A stretch of 64,000 nt of DNA from Lachnoclostridium sp. UBA903. Its GTDB lineage: Bacteria > Bacillota > Clostridia > Lachnospirales > Lachnospiraceae. The notes beneath the pieces were generated by a model, which did not search any database, was not told where the DNA came from, and worked only from the letters and a program-made list of their open reading frames with translations. The position numbers were made by a program, and so were the translations under genes. Of this stretch, positions 34,712-45,000 are shown one piece after another (positions within the stretch are counted from its first letter, which is position 1; every line of letters begins with the position of its first letter). The stretch is from the NCBI GenBank assembly GCA_002294045.1, contig DBEP01000047.1, positions 19,641 to 83,640 on the forward strand. The letters run 5' to 3'.

Positions 34712-35698
34712 ATGGCTAATATTGATGATGTTGCTAATTATGCTAAAGTTTCCCGTACTACCGTATCACGAGTCCTGCTTAACAGCGATAAGGTAAAAGA
34801 AAGTACCAGAATAAAAGTATTAGAAGCAATAGATAAATTAAATTATAAGCCGAATGCTTCGGCCCGCTCTTTAGCATCTCAGAGGAACCATACGATAGGA
34901 ATTATCAGCGGATACGCTCTAAATGATCCGTTTTATTCGGTAATTGCTGAAGAAATCTGTAATGTATGCAATGAATACGGTTACGGGACTTTGATTGCAA
35001 TCCGATCTGATAATGAGCCGGTGAATGATAAACAGATTAATATGATGTTCGGTAAAGTTGACGCTTATGTTTTCTTGGGACTTAAGTCCTTTTGCAGGAA
35101 AGAGATAGAACATCTGGTGAAAATAAACATACCGGTTGCACTTTTTAAATCCGGAGAAGCTGTTGAAGGTGCGGTAATGGTTGACGTTGATAATGAAAAA
35201 AGCTCAATTTTAGCCATTGATTATTTAATCCGTAAAGGGCATAGTAAAATAGCATATATGCATGGGGATGTAAAGAATTATGAAACTATATTGAGGACCA
35301 AGGGTTATATACAGGCTTTAAAAGACAATGGAATTCCATTTGAACAGTCTGTAATGTTTAACGGAAAGTTCAGTTATAACACTGCTTATAATCTGGCAAA
35401 ATCTGTAATTTCATCCGGTGCGACCGCTCTGTTTTGTGAAAGTGATGTAATGGCCCATGGCGTTATTAAAGGATTAATGGATTTAAATTACCGTGTTCCT
35501 GAAGACATTTCAGTTATGGGATTTGATAATATTAAATTTAATAATTATGAATCATTTATTCAGTTAACCACAACCAACCAGCCGTTGCAGGAAATGGGCC
35601 GGTATATTTCCGAAACCCTTATTAAACAGATTGAAACCGGGTTGTCAGGGGAAATTCAGCTGTTTGAAACGGATATTATTGAACGGGATACCGTATAA
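34712..35698 (+). CDS. LacI family transcriptional regulator
   Basis: 328-aa repressor. The N-terminal HTH is IDDVANYAKVSRTTVSRVL (about residues 3-21), followed by the hinge helix NYKPNASARSLASQR (about 49-63) and a periplasmic-binding-like effector domain (about 62-328; HTIGIISGYALNDPFYSVIA, KGHSKIAYMHGD, ISVMGFDNIKF). AGGAG upstream of the ATG. Immediately upstream of a CUT1 transporter and a GH43 enzyme; a near-perfect AGCGCT-centred palindrome lies between it and the binding-protein gene, so it is the likely repressor of that operon, released by a xylo- or arabino-oligosaccharide (inference). Confidence 0.94.
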   Translation: MANIDDVANYAKVSRTTVSRVLLNSDKVKESTRIKVLEAIDKLNYKPNASARSLASQRNHTIGIISGYALNDPFYSVIAEEICNVCNEYGYGTLIAIRSDNEPVNDKQINMMFGKVDAYVFLGLKSFCRKEIEHLVKINIPVALFKSGEAVEGAVMVDVDNEKSSILAIDYLIRKGHSKIAYMHGDVKNYETILRTKGYIQALKDNGIPFEQSVMFNGKFSYNTAYNLAKSVISSGATALFCESDVMAHGVIKGLMDLNYRVPEDISVMGFDNIKFNNYESFIQLTTTNQPLQEMGRYISETLIKQIETGLSGEIQLFETDIIERDTV

Positions 35699-35710
35699 TT
35701 TATTTTGGTC

Positions 35711-35734
35711 AAAAATGGGAGCGCTACCATTTTT
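35711..35734. promoter_or_regulatory. LacI-type operator before the CUT1 operon
   Basis: A 24-bp palindrome with arms AAAAATGG and CCATTTTT around AGCGCT; 22 of 24 positions are symmetric. It begins 13 nt after the LacI stop and ends 40 nt before the binding-protein start. Confidence 0.75.
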
Positions 35735-35773
35735 AGATATTCTGTACAAATTATTTCAGAAAGGAATGGTTTT

Positions 35774-37126
35774 ATGAGAAAAATAATTAGTTTAGCCCTT
35801 GTTTTATCCCTGACAGCTTTCAGTCTGCTTGGCTGCAAGAGTTCCGGCACGGATAAAGATGGCAATGCATTAAGTGAAACAACAAAAGATGCTTCAGTCA
35901 CAGATGAATCGGCATCAAAAGATACCTTCGGAGAAAAAGCTCCGGCGGAATATGCGGGTACATTAAAAGTATGGTCCTGGACCGATGATCCGAAGTATCA
36001 GATAGAAGCTTTTGAAAAAGCGTATCCGAATGTTAAAGTCGATTTTACAATGATTGGAGAAGATTATGATGTAAAGATGCAGACGATTGTAGATAATGAA
36101 ACGGATGGTCCGGATATATTCTGTGCGGACGTAAAAACCGTGAAAAATTATATTGACATGGAAGCCTGGGAAAATTTATCCGATGCTCCGTACAATGCGG
36201 ATGCCAGTGATATTATGAATTATGTAAAAACCATCGGTTCCGACTCGGAAGGTAATTTACGGGCCCTTTCCTGGCAGGCTACGCCGGGTGGTTTTTGGTA
36301 TAAAAGAAGCCTGGCTAAAAAGTATCTGGGAACGGATGATCCTAATGAAATTTCTAAAATGATGTCAACAATGGACGGACTTTTTACAGTCGGAGAGACC
36401 GTTTATGAAAAAAGCAAAGGGGAAACCAATTTGCTTCCTAATTATCAGGATTTATGGACCATGGCTTGCTACAGTATGAGAACAACTCAATGGGTATCTG
36501 ATAATAAGTTTAATTTGGATAGCTATGCCGTAGAATTCTTTGACATAGCCAAGAAAGCCAGAGACAATCATTTGGATGCAAAACTAAATTCATGGTCCGA
36601 AGGCTGGTATTCAGCAGCCGCAAATAATTCAATTTTAGGCTATGTTCTTCCGACATGGGGAATGCAATACGTAATCCAGAGCAGTGCCCCGGATACAAAG
36701 GGGGACTGGGCCATTACATCAATGCCGGCCTCCTATTTTAACGGGGGAACCTATATGGGTATCTATACCAAGAGCAAAGAAAAAGAATTGGCCTGGTTAT
36801 ATATTAAATTTATAACCTTAAACAAAGACTATATAGAGAAATATGCCGTAGAAAAATCGGATTTCCCTTGTCTTACTGCTGCAATTGATGATTTGACACC
36901 AACATTTTCCGATCCCTGGTGCGATGGTCAGAATACATTTGCGTTCTTTAAAGACGAAGCCATAAAAATTAATACTGCCTTAGTAACGAAATATGATGAT
37001 TCAATTAACAACATGCTGCTGACTAACGTGGATTTATATGTTACCGGCAAGCTGACCAAGGAAGATGCAATTAAGCAGTTTAAAGAGGATGTTGCAAGTG
37101 CATTTCAAGGAATTACGGTTGAATAA
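35774..37126 (+). CDS. Sugar ABC transporter solute-binding lipoprotein (CUT1)
   Basis: 450-aa lipoprotein: signal peptide MRKIISLALVLSLTAF with lipobox LLGC (Cys about residue 21), Ser/Asp/Lys linker, then a MalE-like fold starting LKVWSWTDDPKYQIEAFEKA (about 67). ATG 35774 is chosen (AGAAAGGAATGG upstream and the signal peptide); an earlier frame start at 35705 lies in the operator. First gene of the LacI-controlled transporter; two permeases and a GH43 follow. Sugar likely a pentose oligomer from the GH43 context. Confidence 0.94.
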   Translation: MRKIISLALVLSLTAFSLLGCKSSGTDKDGNALSETTKDASVTDESASKDTFGEKAPAEYAGTLKVWSWTDDPKYQIEAFEKAYPNVKVDFTMIGEDYDVKMQTIVDNETDGPDIFCADVKTVKNYIDMEAWENLSDAPYNADASDIMNYVKTIGSDSEGNLRALSWQATPGGFWYKRSLAKKYLGTDDPNEISKMMSTMDGLFTVGETVYEKSKGETNLLPNYQDLWTMACYSMRTTQWVSDNKFNLDSYAVEFFDIAKKARDNHLDAKLNSWSEGWYSAAANNSILGYVLPTWGMQYVIQSSAPDTKGDWAITSMPASYFNGGTYMGIYTKSKEKELAWLYIKFITLNKDYIEKYAVEKSDFPCLTAAIDDLTPTFSDPWCDGQNTFAFFKDEAIKINTALVTKYDDSINNMLLTNVDLYVTGKLTKEDAIKQFKEDVASAFQGITVE

Positions 37127-37292
37127 ATCATGACACGGGGTTGCTGTTATATTCATAAGCCCCGTAACCCGGCAGGATAAACGCAGCGATTTTTTCTTTG
37201 GCAAGTTAAGGCAGCCGGCCGGAAGGATTTGGAAATTTCAGGGAGTCAAGCCGGCCGGATGCCAAGCCCTACAGCAAAAAAGGAGACCTAAT

Positions 37293-38183
37293 GTGAAGCA
37301 AAGAAGAGCAAAATACGGTTATTTATTTGTAGCACCTTATTTATTGGTTTTTGGGATTTTTCAATTATACCCTATTATCTATTCCTTTTATTTAAGCTTA
37401 ACTACACAGATTTCAAATAAAGAATCTAAATTTTATGGGTTGCAAAACTATGCATATTTACTGAAGGATAGTGTATTCTGGAAGAGCATCGGGAACACAT
37501 GGATTATTTGGCTGTCCTGCTTTATTCCCCAGATTATTTGTGCTTTATTATTAGCGGTTTTATTGTCTCAGTATAAGGTGAGAGGAGCCGGTTTTTTCAG
37601 GGCGTCCTTTTATTTACCCAATCTGGTAACGGCTGCTTCTATCGGTGTGCTTTTTAGCGTTCTTTTTGACTGGCAGACGGGAACCGTTAATAAAATTCTG
37701 CTGAAATTAAATCTGATAAAGGAAGCCGTTAACTGGATGAGTATACCTTTTTTTGCACGAAGCATCACTTCCTTTATTCAGTGGTGGATGTGGTTTGGTT
37801 ATAGCACAATCCTGTTAACCGCAGGTATAAAGGCCATATCTTCAGAAATACTGGAAGCAGCTGTTGTGGATGGAGCCAATAGCAGACAGCGTCTTTTTAA
37901 AATAACTTTACCGCTTCTAAAACCTACCATGCTGTATGTTATGGTAACATCCCTTATAGGCGGTATGCAGATATTCGATATTCCTATGACATTAACAGGC
38001 GGGGACGGTGAACCGCAGAAATCTCTGCTGACCATGGTTTTATATTTATATAATTCGGCATTTACCAACCGGAATTATGCTTACGGGGCAACGGTTTCCT
38101 ATGGACTGTTTTTTATTATTTTAATTTTCTCTTTAATTTTTTACAAGGTTTTATACCCAAATTCCGGGAAGGAGAAATCATAA
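37293..38183 (+). CDS. Sugar ABC transporter permease (MalF type, CUT1)
   Basis: 296 aa, about six TM helices, EAA loop ILEAAVVDGANSRQRLFKIT (about residues 187-206). GTG start with AAAAGGAGA upstream; an overlapping ATG at 37291 is out of frame and stops at once. Its stop overlaps the next start by 1 nt. Confidence 0.94.
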   Translation: MKQRRAKYGYLFVAPYLLVFGIFQLYPIIYSFYLSLTTQISNKESKFYGLQNYAYLLKDSVFWKSIGNTWIIWLSCFIPQIICALLLAVLLSQYKVRGAGFFRASFYLPNLVTAASIGVLFSVLFDWQTGTVNKILLKLNLIKEAVNWMSIPFFARSITSFIQWWMWFGYSTILLTAGIKAISSEILEAAVVDGANSRQRLFKITLPLLKPTMLYVMVTSLIGGMQIFDIPMTLTGGDGEPQKSLLTMVLYLYNSAFTNRNYAYGATVSYGLFFIILIFSLIFYKVLYPNSGKEKS

Positions 38184-39001
38184 TGAAGATTACAAATAAA
38201 TTTTTTGTATATGTTATTTTGTCAGTATTATTAATTCTGTGTATTTTTCCTTTTTATATCATGATTATAAATGCTACCCATACGACGGAAGAATTAATGG
38301 TTGGTTTGTATTTGGCACCAGGAAGTGCATTATATACAAACTATCAGAATCTTGGCCGAATGACGGATATTTGGAAGGGATTTTTAAACAGTACGGTAAT
38401 TTCGGTCAGCTCAACGCTTTTGACCGCTTATTTCGGTGCATTAACGGCTTTTGGGCTGGCAAAATATGAATACAGAGGCAGAAAAATAGTCTTTACAATT
38501 ATTATATTATCTATGATGATTCCATCACAGCTTGGTATTATTGGATTTTTCAGACTATGCAAATATATGAATGTATTAGATACCTTTATTCCCTTAATTC
38601 TTCCTTCCGTTGCCAATGCAAGTACGGTTTTTTTTGTACACCAATATATGGAACAGTCCGTCTCGGACTCTTTAATCGAATCGGCCAGAGTGGAAGGCTG
38701 CGGGGAGTTTGGATTGTTTAACAAAATTATTCTGCCTTTGGTAAAACCAGGAATTGCTACTATGGCAATTTTCAACTTTGTCGGCTCATGGAATAATTTT
38801 TTAACTCCCATGATTATATTATTTAATCAGGATAAATTTACAGTCCCGTTACTGATTATGAACCTCCGGGGAGCTTTCAACCGGGATTATGGAGCAACCT
38901 ATTGTGCAATTGCTATATCAATCGTACCGATTATCCTTATATACTGTCTCATCTCCAGACATATTACGGAAGGATTAATGACCGGAGCTGTGAAAGGATG
39001 A
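38183..39001 (+). CDS. Sugar ABC transporter permease (MalG type, CUT1)
   Basis: 272 aa, six TM helices, EAA-like loop LIESARVEGCGEFGLFNKII (about residues 167-186) with Ser for the first Ala, and the usual EGLMTGAVKG C-terminus. Coupled to the upstream permease by TAATG. No ATPase in the operon. Confidence 0.94.
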   Translation: MKITNKFFVYVILSVLLILCIFPFYIMIINATHTTEELMVGLYLAPGSALYTNYQNLGRMTDIWKGFLNSTVISVSSTLLTAYFGALTAFGLAKYEYRGRKIVFTIIILSMMIPSQLGIIGFFRLCKYMNVLDTFIPLILPSVANASTVFFVHQYMEQSVSDSLIESARVEGCGEFGLFNKIILPLVKPGIATMAIFNFVGSWNNFLTPMIILFNQDKFTVPLLIMNLRGAFNRDYGATYCAIAISIVPIILIYCLISRHITEGLMTGAVKG

Positions 39002-39156
39002 GATTGCGGTCTGCTCTGGGGCAGGGAGAATAGCATCAGGTCCGGAGTGGAAGAGAATACAGATAAAGAAAGGATGCCACAATGGTGATTCTTTCACTCC
39101 TTTTTATTTTTGAGAATAGAATGTATCCTTACCCGCATTCTATTATATGTGGCAGT

Positions 39157-39176
39157 ATTGCAGGCCTGCCTGCAAT
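39157..39176. other. 20-nt perfect palindrome just before the GH43 gene
   Basis: ATTGCAGGCCTGCCTGCAAT folds as a 9-bp stem with a 2-nt loop, 17 nt before the chosen GH43 start. No T run follows. Could be an operator, an mRNA-stability hairpin or a translation-modulating structure. Confidence 0.5.
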
Positions 39177-39193
39177 ATGCAATGGATGAAAAT

Positions 39194-40456
39194 ATGAACC
39201 CTATATTACCTATGAATTATTATATACCGGATGTAGAAGCCAGGCAGTGGAAGGATAAGAAAGTATATTTATATGGCTCAAAAGATATCGGCGGTAATGA
39301 TGAATACTGCAGCTATGAATATCAGGTATTTTCATCAGAAGATATGATTAACTGGCAGCCGGGCAATATTGCTTTTTCTTCCGACCGATACGGACCGTAT
39401 ACTGCCAATCATATAAGTCCTTTATATGCACCGGATTGCATTTACATAAACAACAAATATTATTTGTTTTACTGTCAGGCCGATAATACCGAAGGGGTTG
39501 CTGTCAGTGAAAACCCAATGGGACCTTTCTGCAATGCAAAGCCGGTAATACCTGCAGACGGTGATGCCATAGACCCTGCTGTGCTGGTAGATGACGACGG
39601 AAGTGTGTACTATTATTGGGGACAATATCATGCCAGAGGAGGCAAGCTGTCGGCAGATTTTCAATCCATAGAATCCGTTACGGACAATTTGCTTACCGAA
39701 GAAGAACATGGCTTTCATGAAGGGATTTCCGCCAGGAAGAGGAACGGGCTTTATTACCTGAGCTTCTCCGATATATCCCGCGGGAGGCCAACCTGTATCG
39801 GTTATGCCGTCAGCAGAAATCCGCTGGGGCCGTTTGTTAAAAAGAATATAATCATAGACAACAAAGGATGTGATCCGCAGTCGTGGAACAATCACGGTTC
39901 CATTACAGAAATAAATGGTGAATGGTATGTCTTTTACCACCGTTCAACCCATAACAGTTTTTTCAGCAGGCACGTCTGTGCCGAAAAAATAACATTTAAT
40001 GAAGACGGGACTATTAATGAGTTGGAAATGACAACTCAGGGCGTGGAAGGACCTATTTCCTGCAGCCGCGAAATATATGCGTTTACGGCATGTTTATTGT
40101 CAGGCAGCGTTTATATTGATGATTATAGTGACGGTAACAATTCATTTGAATATCTTACTAATATTCACAATAAAGATTGGGTTGTATATAAATATATTAA
40201 TTTTGACAGGGATATTACAGCCATAACCGTAAATGCCGCAAGCCAGACCTATGGCGGAAGGATTGAGGTCTATCTGGACAATCTGGAATCCGGGGCTATC
40301 GGATGGGTAGAAGTAAAAAAAACGAAAGGCAAATTCGATTTCCAGACCTTTGCCGGTGTAATCATGGATAAACCGGCGGGAATTCATGCCTTATACTTGA
40401 AGTTTACCGGTCCCGGTGGAAATTTAATAAATTTGAAAACCATTCAATTCGAATGA
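39194..40456 (+). CDS. GH43 family glycosidase with C-terminal CBM6-like domain
   Basis: 420-aa, no signal peptide, so cytoplasmic. Five-bladed propeller (about residues 1-290) with the three GH43 acids in PDVEARQW (Asp about 12, base), AIDPAVLVDDDG (Asp about 126, pKa modulator) and FHEGISARKRNG (Glu about 177, acid). Residues about 295-420 form a beta-sandwich like CBM6 (DRDITAITVNAASQTYGGRI, GIHALYLKFTG). Expected to release arabinose or xylose from arabinoxylan-type oligomers by inversion. Start chosen at 39194 (MNPILPMNYY) as in relatives; an ATG at 39182 and a TTG at 39110 are alternatives. Probably co-transcribed with the transporter, 193 bp upstream. Confidence 0.9.
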   Translation: MNPILPMNYYIPDVEARQWKDKKVYLYGSKDIGGNDEYCSYEYQVFSSEDMINWQPGNIAFSSDRYGPYTANHISPLYAPDCIYINNKYYLFYCQADNTEGVAVSENPMGPFCNAKPVIPADGDAIDPAVLVDDDGSVYYYWGQYHARGGKLSADFQSIESVTDNLLTEEEHGFHEGISARKRNGLYYLSFSDISRGRPTCIGYAVSRNPLGPFVKKNIIIDNKGCDPQSWNNHGSITEINGEWYVFYHRSTHNSFFSRHVCAEKITFNEDGTINELEMTTQGVEGPISCSREIYAFTACLLSGSVYIDDYSDGNNSFEYLTNIHNKDWVVYKYINFDRDITAITVNAASQTYGGRIEVYLDNLESGAIGWVEVKKTKGKFDFQTFAGVIMDKPAGIHALYLKFTGPGGNLINLKTIQFE

Positions 40457-40488
40457 TACATAGTATCTGCCTTCCTTATACGGCACTT

Positions 40489-41586
40489 TCACCGGAATAT
40501 CTCTAATAATAAGTTTATCAATTCCGTATTTTTTTCCGGTGACATAAAGCAGAAACGGATAAACTTTTGGTCTAAAAAGGGGAATGTGGAACAGTCCCGA
40601 ATCATTAACCCCTTTCGGATGGCAGTGTCAAAAACATCGGCAGAAGTAATGTCTTCTTTTAAAATTTTTACTAAAATAAAATTGGCAACGGGAGGGTAGG
40701 CCTTTAAATTGGAGCAGGCCGAGAGTAATCCGAAAATCCGGTTTCTCTCCTGTTTTATCAATTCCTTCGTCCGATGGATATAGTCTTCGTCGGTAAACAT
40801 GATTTCCCCTGCTATGGCGGCCAGGGTATTGATGGTCCAGGGATTTTTTCTCTGGTTTAACAGTTTCAGCAAATCCATATTGCCGCAGACAGCATAACCC
40901 AGGCGCAGGCCGGGAGCGGCAAAAAATTTGGAGATGCCTCTTAATATGATGATATTGTTATAATAACCGGTAAGGGAAACGGCTGTGATCTGATTCACAT
41001 CGTTGGCGAATTCCACATAAGTTTCATCCACCATGCATAAGATACCTCTCTGTTTACAGATATCCAGAATTTTTCTCATATCCGGCAAAGGTATGGCGGA
41101 AGAAGTTGGGTTATTGGGATTGCAGATAACCAGCAAATCAAACTCCGCTGTTAATTCTTTTTTTAAATCTTCCACATTCAGGCGGAAATCATCGGCTTCC
41201 TCCAGGCGGTAATACTGGGAACTGCCGCCGCCTAAGGAAATCCCGCGTTCATATTCGGAATAGGTAGGCCCTATGATAAGCGCATTTTTTGGATGGGTAA
41301 CCTGTATAAAAAGGGAAATCAGCTCCGTGGAACCGTTCCCTACTACAATATACTCCGGATCAGCATGCACATAAGCAGCAATACATTTTCTGAGGGAAGT
41401 ATATTCCCTGTCCGGATATCCCGTAATGGCATCTATTTTACCGGCTAATCCGGCCCGTAACTTAGGGGAGATGCCCAGAGGGTTTACATTGGCGGAAAAG
41501 CTGGTGATATCCTCTTTTTTAATTCCGTAAATAGCTTCTATTTTTTCCAAATCACTTCCGTGAAAATGTTCTTTTGGTGTCAGCAT
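40489..41586 (-). CDS. PLP-dependent aminotransferase (HisC / CobD-like)
   Basis: 365-aa fold-type I PLP enzyme. FSANVNPLGISPKL (about residues 34-47) and GNGSTELISLF (about 83-93) are family hallmarks; NPNNPTSS (about 154-161), DETYVEF (about 189) and the Schiff-base Lys in RGISKFFAAPGLRLGY (about 217) follow. The FSANVNPLG start resembles L-threonine-O-3-phosphate decarboxylase (CobD) as much as histidinol-phosphate aminotransferase (HisC). No his or cob gene is nearby, so the substrate cannot be settled. AGGAAGGAA precedes the ATG. Single gene, convergent with GH43. Confidence 0.85.
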   Translation of the reverse strand: MLTPKEHFHGSDLEKIEAIYGIKKEDITSFSANVNPLGISPKLRAGLAGKIDAITGYPDREYTSLRKCIAAYVHADPEYIVVGNGSTELISLFIQVTHPKNALIIGPTYSEYERGISLGGGSSQYYRLEEADDFRLNVEDLKKELTAEFDLLVICNPNNPTSSAIPLPDMRKILDICKQRGILCMVDETYVEFANDVNQITAVSLTGYYNNIIILRGISKFFAAPGLRLGYAVCGNMDLLKLLNQRKNPWTINTLAAIAGEIMFTDEDYIHRTKELIKQERNRIFGLLSACSNLKAYPPVANFILVKILKEDITSADVFDTAIRKGLMIRDCSTFPFLDQKFIRFCFMSPEKNTELINLLLEIFR

Positions 41587-41658
41587 ATTAATATTCCTTC
41601 CTGGCTTATTATTTTATTATAGCCGGTATTACCGGTGTTATTTTTAGTTCTGAAAATT

Positions 41659-41785
41659 TTTTATTCAATAGGAAATTGTGTCCTATTGAATAAAAACCTT
41701 CCGGGAGATGCACATGACGCGCCAACGGAAGATTGTCACTAAAGTGACGGCGCGTCAGCGCCAGAGTCTGGCAAGCCAGATTCTT
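41659..41785. repeat. Structured dispersed repeat, full-length copy A (three modules)
   Basis: Module 1: TTTTATTCAATAGGA / TCCTATTGAATAAAA, a perfect 15-bp hairpin with 7-nt loop (41659-41695). Module 2: tail CCTTCCGGGAGATGCACATGA, then GACGCGCC ... GGCGCGTC (8-bp outer stem) enclosing GTCACT AA AGTGAC (41735-41748). Module 3: AGAGTCTGGC AA GCCAGATTCT hairpin (41763-41784). Modules 1-2 recur at 3432-3488; the GTCACTAAAGTGAC hairpin and a module-3 analogue recur at 49580-49634. It fills much of the 455-bp divergent gap between the aminotransferase and the 1186-aa protein gene; the rest is AT-rich with no gene. Confidence 0.7.
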
Positions 41786-42041
41786 TCTTATTTTTAATCT
41801 AGATTTATATTTACAGGTTTTATTATAGCAGGAATAAAAAATATGTTCCATTTATATAAAAATGTTAAAAAATCGGTTTATTTTCTAAAAACCTGTGAAC
41901 ATTTCACTATCCACTTTCTATTGCTAAAATATGTCGATTAGTGTTATAATTATTATAATTTAAATCCAGAAAATTGCAATAAGGGAATAATAAATCTTAT
42001 AACAAATACAGGAATAAAATCCAAAGCTTGGGGTGGAATGA

Positions 42042-45000
42042 TTGAAAGAAAAAGTAGAGCGGTTAGCGAAAGGAGTTTTTGAATATGAAACGCCCGGTAT
42101 TCTGCTGTCGGAAGAAGAACTGATTATCACAGTGGATGCCGGCAAAATTTTTACCGGCAGCTTTATTATTAAAAATAATAATAATACGCCAATCAAAGGA
42201 ATACTTTATTCTTCAAGCGAACTGTTCCGTCTGGAACGAAACACTTTTACGGAAAGGGAAAATGAGATTAACTATACCTTTTACGGGAATAACATGAACC
42301 CTCTGGAGACTGCCAGAGGCGAGGTATGTATTGTCAGTGACTGCGGTGAAATTCTGCTGCCTTTTACGGTGAATATAGAAGTGCCTTATCTTAACTCTTC
42401 CATAGGAAAAATAAAGGATTTGTTTAATTTTACCAATCTGGCCAAAACAGACCCGGCTGAAGCTATCAAGCTTTTTAAATCCCCGGAATTCAGGCAGATA
42501 TTATTATATCATGATGCCAAATACCTTTTATTATACCAGAATATAATCAAAAGCAGGTCCGCCAGCCAGGCCCTGGAAGAATTTTTAATTGCAATCCGGA
42601 AGAAGCTTCCGGTTAATATAACAGCGGACAAAACAATCCTTGAGTATGAGAACGGAAATGAAAGCATCATGGATAAGCTTACCCTGGCTAAGGATAATTG
42701 GGGGTATGTTGAAATCCGGGTCAGTACGGATACACCTTTTCTGGTTCCCGAACACAAGATAGTCTGGTCGGAAAATTTTGTGGGAAATACGTATCCGCTG
42801 GAATTTGTTTTAAATCCTGCCTTTATGCGTTCCGGCAATAATTATGGACGAATATATCTGACAACAGCTCACGAAACAATCGTAATTGAAGTAACCTGTC
42901 ACTGTAACAAATCGGACCGTACCGGAAAGCTTCAGCACAGCAGGATTAACAGATACCGGAAAAAACTTACGGAGAATTATTTGAATTTCAGATTGAACCG
43001 TATGCCTTTGGAGGAATATGTCCGTGAATCAGAGGTTATGTTGGAGCAATTAATAACACAGGATATGGAAAACCGGGATTTGTACCATCTGATGAAAGCT
43101 CACCTTTTTATTATATCCGGCAGTAATTCGGAAGCGGAACAAATGCTTAAGGAATATGAGGAAAGGACAGAGGGCAGGAAACAGCCGGACATCTTGCCTT
43201 ACTGCGGCTATTTATACCTGCTTGCACTTCTTCATAAAGATGAAAAATCCATACAGGAATCTCTGCAAACCATACACGGCTATTATGAAAGCAATTACCA
43301 CGATTGGAAAATACTTTGGCTGCTATTATATATTGATAAAAGATACGATAACAAAGCTTTAAAGCTGGAAGAAATGAAAGAACAGTACAAAGCCGGATGC
43401 AGAAGTCCCATTTTATACTTTGAATCGGCTGCTATTTTCAATGAAGAGCCTTCCCTGCTCCATGAATTGCAGGAATTTGAACTTCAGGTACTTAACTGGG
43501 ATATTAAAAAAGACTATATAACCGAAGATGCAGCCATGCAGTATACCTATCTGGCGGGCAAAAGAAAATATTTTAGCCGGACTGTCCATAGCTGCCTGGC
43601 CAGGTTATATGACAAATACCGGAATAAAGACATATTAACCGCAATCTGCAGCCTTCTCATTAAAGGACATCAAAGAGGCAATAAGTACTTTTACTGGTAC
43701 CAGGAAGGTGTTAACGAGCAGCTGAGGATAACGGAGCTCTATGAATATTATATGTATTCCGTTAATGAGAATCCGGATACCGTTCTGCCCCAGCAGATTC
43801 TTTTATATTTTATTTATAACAGTAATTTAAACGATCGTAAGAAATCCTGGCTGTACGCTTATATTGTTAAGAATAAGGAGACCCTTCCCGACATATACCG
43901 TTCCTACTGGAAACGGATGGAGCAGTTCATCTTTAAACAGCTTGGGGCCCATAATATCAATGCGGGCCTTTCCGTACTCTATGAAGAATACATTGCCCTG
44001 CAGGGGCTGACGCAGGAAATGGCGGCGGAGTTGCCCTATGTGATGTTTAAGCATGAAATCGTGTGCCATAATCCTAATATGAAAGGCGTCTTAGTGATCC
44101 ATAAGGAAATGAAGGAGGAAGTTTATACTCCGTTTTCCGGGGGAACCGCATTGGTGGACATTTATACGGAGGATTCGGAAATATTCTTAGTGGACGGTTA
44201 TGAAAACCGGTATGCCGCTACGGCGGAATACACCTTAAATAAATTAATGCACTGGGAGCATTATATCAGTACCTGTTATGAAATGAAGGTAAACCATCCC
44301 ATGGTTTTGCTGAACCTGTCCGAAAAAGTGCAGACCTATCTTAAATTTGACGGGCAGTCCATTGAAATCCGTAAAAAGATGCTGGATACAAAGGGGTTAA
44401 ATGAAGCTTATTATAACAAAATTATTCTGGATTTGATTCATTTTTATTACGATAATTTTGAAGGGGAGTTATTGGAAGCCTATCTGAATAAAATTGACCT
44501 CCATGGTCTGAATAAAGAGGAACGTGATAAAGTAATAGAATTCTTTATTATCCGTGATTTATATGACAAGGCTATGGATGCCCTGACCGAATTCGGCTAT
44601 GAAGGGATTGCCGTTAAACGGTTAATTAAGCTGTGTTCGGCGCTGCTTAAAAACAGGAAGGAAGAAGAGGATAAGAATAATGCTTTAGTGAGCCTGGCTT
44701 ATCATGTCTTTAAAGCCGGTAAATATAATGAGGATATCCTGAAATATCTGGTAAAGTATTTCTTTGGCACAACCGATGAAATGTACAGGCTATGGGAAGC
44801 AGCGGCGGGTTTTGAGCTGGAAACCGCAGACCTGGAAGAGCGTCTGCTGGGCCAGATGTTATTTGCGGAAAGCTATATTACCAATTCCCTGGCAGTATTT
44901 TTAAAGTACCATAAAAGAGGAACAAACCAAAAGCTGATTAAGGCGTTTTTATCCTATAATGCATATAAATATCTGGTTATGGACCGTATAATACAGCCTG

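Noticed and set aside
39110..39193. N-terminal extension of GH43 as a signal peptide
   Set aside because: The upstream in-frame part (starting at a TTG) is hydrophobic but has no ribosome site and includes the 20-nt palindrome; relatives start at the MNPILPMNYY-like position.
5055..40456. CcpA catabolite-response (cre) sites near sugar operons
   Set aside because: Looked for TGNAANCGNNNNCA-like palindromes in the gaps; none matched well enough to report.
40489..41586. Naming the aminotransferase cobD or hisC
   Set aside because: Motifs fit both families and no cobalamin or histidine gene is near; a symbol would be a guess.
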